NCBI GenBank assembly: GCA_963281255.1 | Contig: OY725506.1 | Span: 663,001 to 727,000, forward strand | Direction: 5' to 3' | Length of the DNA: 64,000 nt | From: Aphrocallistes beatrix | Taxonomy: Eukaryota > Porifera > Hexactinellida > Sceptrulophora > Aphrocallistidae | Shown: positions 54,843 through 64,000 of the stretch, piece after piece | How the letters are laid out: the number at the start of each line of letters is the position of its first letter | How positions within the stretch are numbered: the stretch's first letter is position 1 | Notes under the pieces: model-generated | Database searches by the model: none | What the model saw: only the letters and a program-made list of their open reading frames with translations | What the model was told of the DNA's origin: nothing | Translations under genes and position numbers: made by a program

Positions 54843-55400
54843 GGTGTTAAAATATGTATATATACATATGTAGTAACTCATAAAACATTACTCAAAGTGC
54901 GAAAATCGGAATCTATATATTAAAATACTCCACATTAGCGGGTGAGACTCGCTTTTAGCTGAAAATAAGATTTTTTTAAAGGTGTGAAAATATGTATATA
55001 TCAATATGTTCATAACTCATAAAATATTCACCTTATAACTTTGAAAGTTCGGAAATCAGATTCTACATAGTGAAATACCCTACATTAGTCGTTGAGATCT
55101 CACTTATATCTTTAAACTGAGTCATGCAGTGTAGGTGTTAAAATATGAATATACGGTTATAAAAACCGGAAGTGATAAGATTTCGCGAAAAAATGTTGAC
55201 AGTGATATCTACACCATAAAGAGATCCTACATACGAAATTTAGTGAAAATCGGACTGTTAGATTTCGCAGTAGCGCGCGTACGGATATACGAACGGAAGT
55301 GATATGCCGTCCACGCCATATAGGCATCTTCTACTGGAGTTGAACTAAAAGCGCTAGAACGGCAACTTAGTAGACGCGAAGTGTCCGCAAGCTTCGTAGC
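54843..55400 (+). repeat. Three tandem family-H-like units
   Basis: Units begin GGTGTTAAAATATG (54843), GGTGTGAAAATATG (54981) and GGTGTTAAAATATG (55134), spaced 138 and 153 bp, with shared CATAAAA, CGGAATC/CGGAAATCAG and ACATTAG blocks. The third continues into a TCGGACTGTTAGATTT block resembling 60270-60300 and ends near GCGAAGTGTCCGCAAGCTTCG-like sequence of family G. Confidence 0.6.
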
Positions 55401-55901
55401 TAACATTTATTGAATTATGTGACAAAACACTTTGATTTATATACACATATACACACAAGATGTAGTGTCAAACTATCATTAATAAATCATCACCTTTACT
55501 ATTTCAATTGAAGATATTTTATTTAGATAGAATTAAGCGTTTAATCCAGAATAGAGTTGAAAACGAATTGAGAAACTAGACCGAAAAAGAATAACTGTGA
55601 ATGGTGGAAAATGTAGGAACGTTTATATGAAATATGATCATAGAAAGTGCTTCAGAATCTACGATAAGATGACTTTGGCAGATGTTGAAATCCCGCGATC
55701 CCTTTTCCTAAAGAATCAAGATTAACTCGCACTTGCAAATAGATTGAGATCAGTCTCGAAGAAAGAAACTTTACCTATCATTTTCTCTTAAGAGCAAAAT
55801 TTAGTTAAATGTGGAACAAACCACTCGAAACAGCATGAAACATTTGCACGAAGCCAATCTTGGCCTCCATATCTACTACTACAAGGAATAGAGCGCTCGA
55901 G

Positions 55902-55909
55902 TATAAAAG
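55902..55909 (+). promoter_or_regulatory. TATA box of the homeobox gene
   Basis: TATAAAAG in the context CTCGAGTATAAAAGGTG, a consensus TATA box. It lies 125 bases before the first ATG (56027), so transcription would start near 55930-55940 with a 5'UTR of about 90 bases. Confidence 0.65.
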
Positions 55910-56026
55910 GTGAATGCAATCCATCTACATATACAAGTGTTACATTATACTTAACTGATTTCATAATAAGTGACAAGTAATCACTCTTACAGCTAATAAT
56001 ATATATATTACTGCAGAGACGCAAAC

Positions 56027-59000
56027 ATGAGTTTCATAATGGTGAGTTTATACTCTATTTTTGCTGCGAAATTTATTGGTAGTTACATATGTTTTAAATT
56101 ATCTTGTAAATTAGATGTGTAATTTCAATTCAAAACAAGTAGGATAGTAATTGCAAAGTCTTGTTGATAATAAAATGCAATTCAAATTAAATAAGAGATA
56201 AAATTTAATTGTATGCGAACGTACTCAATCATATATTGTATAATATTAATTGAATTTTTCAAGGCACAACCACCTCTCATTCAAGCAAACTTTAACCCGG
56301 TTATAAGTTCAGTTAACGACAATCAAAGTCCGGAAGGAACCCCAACCGCATCAGCTGCTCTCACACCTACCTCCCTCAGAGGCTGTCCTCTCCACACAGC
56401 TGACGCATCTCTGTACAGGTACTATGATACTTAATTATACAAAGATAAGATATTAAGCGTAGCAGTCTTACAAGTAATTAGCTATTATCATGTAGTTTCA
56501 CATTCAGCAGCAAAATAATGCAAAAGCTACCTTTCTTATTTAGCAGCCAGTCCTGCTACTGATAAACTATGCATAAATTAAACATTATTTGAATGAGTGT
56601 TTGATTGTCAGAGCTAATTAACGTTAACTCTGTAAATATGAGTTCAACACATTTGGAAGTGGAATTAATTAGAAGTTAGGTTTATACTAAATATAAGCCA
56701 TACGTGGTGCTTTATCCGCAATTGTAAAGTTGTTGAGTTACAAGTTCGATGCGTACGTTGGCTGCACTTCCTTATACAAATGATTGATGTGTAATATATC
56801 TCTAAACAGCTGAATGACCCAACAGCTATCGGAGATAAGTTCGTCAATGAAACGCGATTACATTTTATTCGCCTGAGTGTCTAATTAGCTACACTGAACC
56901 GTGGATATTGTATTAATTGAGTTCTATTTTAGGTATCCGAGTTTCGTTGCAGTTCCAACAGCTACACACCACCAACAAGTTCAACTCACTCCCGGAGGAA
57001 ATCCGTTACAAGTAAGCTCCATTGAATACTAAAATATGCTAATCAGTTTGTAATTGTAAATCAGATAAACCTCATTGGGCGTAAATTAAAAATTCGGAAA
57101 ATGCAAACTCTTGAATTTAATCAAAATAATTAAACGGCAAGTCATTGATACGATAATTCTATCTGGAAATATCGCATTAATCCGCTAAGAATTTGATTAC
57201 TCTCTAGCTACACAAGCACTTGAATAGCTGGGACTAACCCGCACACCATAAATAGTATTGCATTCGTTTGATTATTACATGCAAAAAAACGGAATATTTA
57301 TGATTAAAAATCTACTCAATTAGTGTGGATAGGTTCTGTTATATTGCGGATGGCTTTTGAAATTGTGGGCAATTAACTGCCATTATTTAACCGACAGATG
57401 TTATGCGGAATTTTAAATGAACATTCCTTGCGTCATAGAAATGAAAGAAATCATGTTGGCCAATCTGGTAGTGTTTAAACCGTAGGATTTGAATTTCGTA
57501 CGAAAAATGCATTTAAGGATTGATTAAAGCAATCGTATAGCAGTTAGTTCTTATGTCAGTATGGTTCTAATAAGGGAATGGTATTTGCAGTTTAATATCA
57601 TTTTGTCATTTATAAAACTGCCTATTATTCAAAATGTGATTGCAAACCGATAGATAAACACACGAGACAATAAGAGGCCTTTGTTTGACAAATAATTTAG
57701 ATGGGATTATGTCATACAATAATCGCAAACAAATGAACGAAATAAAGTTCTAAAATTTATGAAATTCTCGATCTCTGGATTTTAACGATTTCTGTAACAA
57801 TAGCCATTGAGTATTTCTATTGAACTAATACATACAAGGAAATAAAATTAGGCAAGACACTACATTCAATAATTCAGCTTAAATAAAACATCTGAAAACG
57901 AGTAGAGGGAGAGCACTTGTATTGATGGGAAAAGGAATTAGTTAGAATTAGTGTGACACATCAAGACTATGTGCATTGCCGGTTATTAGGTTAATAAACA
58001 CTGATTCTCGAAAGATATTAACAAGGACTTAAAAGGCATGGAGATAATGGAGAGTTAAGACTCTTAATAGAATATAATAATGACCCAAACATTCCGAGAA
58101 AAAGTGATTAAGTTGAATGAATTGAATCCTCTCAATCAACTTTCATTGTACATAGAATGGAACTTCGTTATCAGAGTATAACTCATTACATTGAGTAACT
58201 CTTGCTCATTAACTAAGGTTACAGATCGAAATGTTTGTAATTTGAAGTACATCATTCATTGGAAGCCAAGATGATAATCATTTTATAAATTTATTCTTAA
58301 GTTATCGGAAATTATCATACTATTTTCTGAAATGAAATCACTTGAAATGTTTCGACATAGAAAAAAGGAGTTAAGGAGATAGAACAAGGAATACTTAAAT
58401 TCACAAATTATATCATCGAACTTACCTTAAATGATTGCCCTTTTCGAATTTATAAAATACATACTAGTTAACAATACATGTTACAAAATCTGAATTGTGA
58501 TCAAATAATTACAGGAGTCTAGAAAAATTCAATTCAAAATTCTCAAAAAATAAAATAATGTAGCAGTAAAAGTATGAATTATGTGTTTAGAAATTCATTA
58601 AAAAAATTGGTTTTCGAAAACAGATTTGAGTTCAAATTTTAGTTCAATTGTCCATCTAAATCAACAACTAAACACCACCGCAATACAAATGTTCTTTTCC
58701 ATGTGGATAGAGCGAACAGTGCCAAGACAAATTAAAAACAGATGATCCTATGAATCTTCAGACAAAATATGTTTCGGTGATGTTGGGTGGTTTGGTAATT
58801 AGAATGAATCAGGAGGATTTTCTGATTCAATATTTCTTTATCTGACTGATAGCATTTGCATCGCAACCGAGTACAGCTGAATACTAGATCAAAGGGATTT
58901 ATTTTATTTTTATTATACAATCAGGGTGAAGAGTCTTGGCACATTCTTTCACTGAATTCTACGTATACTTTTGAGGTTTATTTCTCCTATAAATATTAAG

Positions 59001-59692
59001 AATTTTCTGTGATTTATGACAAGCTATCTTTAGCCTTATATGAAGCCGAGCACAAGTCCCAACGGCCAGACAATGAATAATCCGACGAATATATTTAATG
59101 CACAAGAGTTCTCCACATCTCCTTTCAATTCTTTACAAAAAACGCTGCAACCGCGAAACCCATTCTCACCACACATGGCCTATCCTGGAGTCAACCCAAC
59201 TCTGATGTTACACGAAAATCAATTCGTTGGGTAAGATTTGTTTTTATTAAATATATTATTTTTAAGAAATAAAATTGATAAATATTTCCAATTATTTAGA
59301 CAACAGAGATTTCAACAGCAACAGTTTCCAGGATTGCTAGCTCACACTCAGAGTTTCGCAGGAACGCCGAGGTACAAACTCACCCCCGAGAGGGCAGCTC
59401 CACTCCTTGAATGGTTTGAGAAGCACAAACATCATCCTTACCCTAGCCGGATGGAAAAAATTAGCCTTTGCGAAATCACACAACTAAATTACACTCAGGT
59501 AAGTATTGGGATTGAAATACCACAATTTGATTGTTAGAAATAGTAAATTAAAATTCCGATTTCATCACATAGGTCTCAAACTGGTTTGCAAATGCAAGGA
59601 GACGCATGAAGCAGCGTCAGAAGGTTAGTGAGTCTGGAACGCCTGGACCTGAAACGAAATCAAATAGAGACACTACATTCACACCTTACTAA
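56027..59692 (+). CDS. TALE-class homeodomain transcription factor (Iroquois/Mohawk-like), six exons
   Basis: Exons: 56027-56041, 56264-56418, 56933-57011, 59034-59230, 59300-59498, 59573-59692 (TAA). All phases join, giving 254 aa. The homeodomain is at about 170-232 and has the TALE three-residue loop (HHPYPSRMEK) and a recognition helix VSNWFANARRRMKQ. Ala at homeodomain position 50 is shared with Iroquois and Mohawk proteins; Meis, PBC and TGIF have other residues. Sequence-specific DNA binding and developmental regulation follow from the family. The N-terminus is rich in Pro, Thr, Asn and Gln (QQQQ near 154) with no known domain. Only about 22 residues follow the homeodomain, and no Iro box is seen, so subclass is open. 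Exon 1 encodes just MSFIM. It is the first ATG behind a TATA box and joins cleanly, but a different start is possible. Confidence 0.88.
57012..59033 (+). other. Homeobox gene intron, 2.0 kb
   Basis: AT-rich intron without recognised exons or repeats. The conserved gene structure suggests any intronic enhancers would be here, but none can be read from one sequence. Confidence 0.55.
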
Positions 59693-62432
59693 CTCAAACG
59701 CGAAGCAATCCAACTTCAAATCAAACAGCTCTCAAATGTTACAGAGCTCGCACACACTCGAGTAAGAAGCTCTCTCTCTCTCTTTCCTTTCAGTGTTTTC
59801 TCCTCTCTCAATAATATTTTAGTTCAACTGCAAATTTTTAGTTAAATTTTTATAATTACATAATAATTAATGTTGAATGTATTGTTGTTATTAATTATTT
59901 GTCTGTGACATCTTGTTGTATTATATTTAATTGTGATACACCTGTACATTAAATAATCACTTATAAGTGAGGACTCAATTCAGAATCATCTGGAATCGGA
60001 GATTGGAAGGGTTTAACGTAAGATTAAAAAATTCCGATCGACAGATCGGTAGTGAAGAGGCATAGGTGGAGCTAAGTTCTGATCGCTGGGTGGGAATATT
60101 GCTTAATTTTTCTTTACAGAATCCCTATTAACCAATTACATTCTATTTTAATACAATAAAACCTGCAATTTCATTGGTCGTCATGTTTTCAGGGAATGTG
60201 TGAAAATATGAATAATCGATACGACAGGCATAAATCTGAATTGTAAAAGGAATGCCAATTACAAGTTTGGTAAAAATCGGTCTGGTAGATTTTTCAGGAA
60301 CGTACGGACGTCGTACGCCGTCCCACCAATAGAACATCTCCTTTCACTGATGATGGAAAAATATTTGTGTTGAATAAAAGTAAATTTTTAATTTTATCGG
60401 TTTTTAATTGCTGACGTAAATGGAACTTGATTAAAAAAATATGGCTGAACAAAAAAAGAGCAAAACGTGAAAATATGGAAGTAATTAGAAATTAATTTTA
60501 GAGACACAAGTACTAATGCTTGCTATTTGTCGTTCGCAGTGTAACCACCAACCTAGCGCCTCTTCTGTAGAGAACCGTCAGTAAAGATGGAGATTTGTTG
60601 GCTTATTTGCCACAGAGCTCAGCGTTTTTGGTTTATCGCTACTTTTGGGGCTATCACTGCCAAATCACTAAATGTGTCGAGCTCTGGAGTAGTCTATGGG
60701 AATGATTTATTCGTACTCATCTATGCCAGAATAACGAATGGAGTGAGTTAGTACATTGAAGTACTGCTGGTAATTACGTAGGTTTAATATCTAATTATTT
60801 TCACGCGAAGATAGGAGTTACAAAGAGTGACTATAAAATAATCTCAGTCTGTTTCCCCACTGAAAAGTTGTAAAATGCTCATAGGTAGACTTTAACTCCC
60901 CAACACCTTTTAGAATGGTTAATCCGTTGGAGAGGATACAGTATATTTCCGGTAGTACGAACAGACAAGACAGAAATACAGATGAGGGCCAAATTAAATT
61001 ACTTGCTTACGAGAATACCATTACTACTTGTAAGTTGTATTTGGAAGTAATAATTATACTCCGAATTAATATTTAACGCAGAAAGGTTTTGATGTAAATC
61101 GATTCAACTTGAAAAATATACCACAGAAGTCTTCGTTGCTCTAGACCCGGTAGACTCGGTAGAGCATGCTGGAAGCCATCTGTTTCCAATAATATAATAT
61201 AATGACTCGGTAGTTTTTGAAGCTCTGAGATATGTGTACGTAATAGGTATTTGTCCAAAGAAGTAAATAACATCTATTCATACGAATTCCGGAAAATGTA
61301 CAAAATTATAAATGTCCTGTAGTTCATGTATCAGGCAAAGCATACCTTGGAACAATATTAAATGTAACATTGCATTTTGAGCAAAATACATTTGCTATTT
61401 TGAGTGAACAGCACTCTATCATACAGAGTTATTTATGGGGAGAGTCCAACAATTCAATATGCGTAAATAAATATGATAATAATCCTTACATTAATACTTA
61501 TAATAGTAAATTCCATTAAAGTATTATAGTTTGATCATACAGTAGACTTGCAGTAAGACATGGATATGAAAAACTGACACCATGGATATGCTAAACTTTC
61601 ATGAAGTACACAGGATCTAATAACTCGAGTTGACAGTATACTGCAAACTGGAACATATGTACATAATTCTAACAATTCAACCTCACATCATGTACGTATT
61701 TGATTAAATTTTAATAAACTTTAAAAATTATTTGAAATCAAGAAATTACCGTACAGCTACCTTGGATAAAACCAAATACATCTTATTATAGAATATTCAA
61801 TATGTTAAATTTATATCAAGACACAAATCACTGGGCGTTAATCTTATAAATATTGATATTCGATATCAACTATCTCTCATAATCTCACACTGGCTTCTTG
61901 TAACGAATGTTAAATTTGAAACAAAAAGAATTTAAATCGCACTACATAGTTTTAAATGAATAATTAATTTTTAAATAAAGATTATGAAAAAATGATGCGT
62001 CATGTAAAAATCTGCAACTACAGAATGAGTTAAAATTGTCTCATGCAGCTTATGAGTAAAAAATGATAGATTTGCATTCCTGGATTCTGTCTGACCATTC
62101 AAGGTGTCTCATTTAGTCCTCTCGTGTCGGATCGTAAAGTGCATATCCCATATTCCCAAAGAAATATTCCCAGAATTTAGTATGGTTTGGCCAGGAGGAA
62201 AATCAGCGAGAAAAACTATAGCTATTCATTTCAGGAGTTGGCCACGATACATAGTATAGTCGGCAAACTAAAAGCAATCTGTATGTGTGTGGTAATTATA
62301 CTCAGAGATTTATATTCACTTGTTAATCCACAGTTCAACTCAGAACATACTCGTACATATATTGTCGCATTCTCTAGCTGGATAAATACATAGCAGTAAT
62401 ACATAGTACGGATTAGTTATTTCATTATGAAT
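59693..62432. other. Downstream of the homeobox gene, mostly non-coding
   Basis: The homeobox 3'UTR begins here, including a short (CT)n tract at 59769-59783. A family-H-like repeat lies at 60155-60380. A less AT-rich patch at about 60535-60720 has short open frames but no recognised protein. I see nothing else codable. Confidence 0.5.
60155..60380 (-). repeat. Family-H-like dispersed repeat
   Basis: Shares GGAATGTGTGAAAATATGAA, AAAATCGGTCTGGTAGATTT and GTACGGACGTCGTACG-like modules with 55134-55360. A short minus-strand open frame over it is repeat-derived. Confidence 0.5.
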
Positions 62433-62790
62433 AGGGTGACCAGAGGAATCTTGGACAAAACATGGACTTTTTACATTTTTTTGGAAAAAAACTGGACTTT
62501 CCTGGACATCGTATAAAAAACATCAAATATAAATTGACTTACATTACCAAGTAGTGTTACATACTTGCCAACTGTCCCGTTTTTGGCGGGACGTCCCTCT
62601 TTTACATGAAATTTCACCATTATATCCCGCATTTGTATTCTATGTATATAACTTTTCTATTGCGTTCCGCCATGTCCCGCGAAATTCAAAGCTGTGTCCC
62701 GCTTTTATCATGGCTCAGGTTGGCATATATATGAACATAAATGTACAAAAAGGTCTGGACTGGCTAGGACAAAAGTGTCATCTGGTCACA
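62433..62790 (+). mobile_element. TIR element with a nested family A copy
   Basis: Outer ends AGGGTGACCAGAGGA and CATCTGGTCAC are inverted, with TTGGACAAAACATGGAC-type and GGACTGGCTAGGACAAAAG blocks just inside. A family A element (62566-62725) occupies the middle. Probably a small non-autonomous DNA transposon. Confidence 0.55.
62566..62725 (+). repeat. TIR element family A, copy 7 (good ends)
   Basis: TGCCAACTGTCCCGTTTTTG to GGCTCAGGTTGGCA. Of all copies, this and copy 6 best define the family termini. Confidence 0.75.
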
Positions 62791-63662
62791 ATAATTATAA
62801 AGTCAAATTTATCAAAGCCTAGTGGTAACTGTTTGAGAGTGTCTGTTCTAGACTAATAACAAGTTGGATATGAACTGGAAGTTCCTCGTGGTGTTGTTGT
62901 GTGGTGATCTGCAGCGTCTCAGATGGGTACGAAGGGCCATGTACACTTTATTAATAATATCCCCCTAAATTTCAATGTATAATTTTAAATGTCAAAGTGA
63001 TTGCAATTTCCTTAGCAACGCAGGAATGTGCAAACATTCCAATGAAAACCACATATTTCTAAACAACGTCCATAGTGAGATATCCTGCGAGAATTGGCAT
63101 TAATAATGTCATTATAAATGATGTAGAACAGAAAAGAAAATGTATTGGTCTGTAATATGGATGATTCTGCTTGTTTCTTAAATTTGAATAATGTAGTTCG
63201 GCGAATTATAACTGATGCGAACAAATCGTTTCCTATGACGACATATATGTCGCAATTGTAATACTGTGGTGAGGATGAGAATTCAAAATATTCAATGTAC
63301 GTAGTATGTGTATCAGAAATTAAATAATAGTTGATAGGTGAAGCAATCAGGAATTCTTCCTTAATTAAATGTGTTTACATGTGTTGGCTATAAGATTTCA
63401 AATTATAGACGTATCACCGAAATTAATATGTAAATGAGCAATCTGCACAATTTTAAGACAAAACAGAAGATAATACGCAATTATAATTCAAGATTAATTA
63501 AATTGCAGAGGAAATGTAACTACATATGTACATACCATATACACGACAATGTTGCTAGGCAATAGCTTTTATTCAAATGAATGAGAATCTTTCTCATTCC
63601 AAGTGCAGTTATAGAGTTGAACATTCAATAGTAACCACTCAAGTGTAGGAGTATGGGATAAT

Positions 63663-63772
63663 ATGCCTGTATCCAGCAGAGCCAGTATATATGGTAGAAA
63701 TGGATTCAGCAGTATGCACATTCATTTGTATGATAAACGTGAATTCAGACAAGAGAAACGTGATTTCAAAAT
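63663..63772 (+). CDS. Possible first coding exon of an unidentified gene
   Basis: An ATG opens 36 codons, beginning MPVSSRASIYGRNGFSSMHI and ending KRDFK, running straight into a strong splice donor (AAAAT|GTAAGT) in phase 2. The composition is less AT-rich than the flanks. No domain recognised. The rest of the gene would lie beyond the right edge. Low certainty: only start, open frame and donor support it. Confidence 0.35.
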
Positions 63773-64000
63773 GTAAGTTTAGAATTATCCACTGTCCACT
63801 AATGGATTAACCAAATAATTGCTTTCATTATTAAGAAATCTATAAATACGTTCGCAAAGTGAGGAATTTAAAACAAATCAAATCTTGTTCCTGAACTTCA
63901 TAATCCTCACGACTTAAAATTATAATAATCAATGGCGAAAAAAGTTCTTTCACCCTCAATCTCAATTTCACACAATCAAAATATAGAAATGGATGATCAA

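Larger units (their letters stand above)
51786..55901. other. Interval between NUP37 and the homeobox gene
   Basis: Begins with the NUP37 3'UTR. It contains an intact TA-flanked MITE (54614-54787) and a tandemly repeated block (54843-55400). The rest is AT-rich with no genes recognised. It should carry the upstream control region of the homeobox gene. Confidence 0.55.

Overview
The window is animal nuclear DNA: AT-rich, with split genes using GT-AG introns, about ten families of short transposon-derived repeats, and proteins found only in animals (a PFTAIRE-type CDK, a TALE homeodomain protein, an NLR carrying death-fold domains). The NLR architecture and repeat load suggest an invertebrate, but I cannot name the phylum. 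No bacterial genes, viral fossils, rRNA, convincing tRNA or CRISPR arrays were seen.

Layout. (1) About 741-16586, minus strand: a multi-domain acetyl-CoA carboxylase in which I could place 26 exons that stay in frame for 2,131 codons. Its last C-terminal exon(s), about 130 residues, lie off the left edge. Its introns hold many MITE-like insertions, a (TTTG)n array and a composite palindrome/(GTGTC)n satellite. (2) 16838-17464: an internally deleted Tc1-like element. (3) About 18400-24000, plus strand: an NLR-type gene with two DED-like death folds, a NACHT ATPase and LRRs. It has a probable 5'UTR exon, a repeat-filled 2-kb 5'UTR intron, and one break in the reading frame between NACHT and LRRs. 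(4) 25426-26770: a nearly intact 1.3-kb Tc1 (DD34E) transposon with matching 26-bp inverted ends and a TA duplication. (5) 27139-33483, minus strand: a complete six-exon PFTAIRE cyclin-dependent kinase (CDK14/15 group, 668 aa). (6) 35322-51785, plus strand: a nine-exon orthologue of the nucleoporin Nup37 (323 aa), with a 6.5-kb last intron. (7) 55902-59692, plus strand: a six-exon TALE-class homeobox gene (254 aa) behind a canonical TATA box. (8) 59693-64000: mostly non-coding, with repeats and a possible first exon of a further gene at 63663.

The genes are unrelated in function (fatty-acid synthesis, innate sensing, cell-cycle or Wnt kinase, nuclear pore, transcription factor), as expected of ordinary animal gene order; nothing suggests an operon. 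The most unusual items are the DED-DED-NACHT-LRR receptor with its frame break, and the dense, nested set of terminal-inverted-repeat elements, several with readable target-site duplications.
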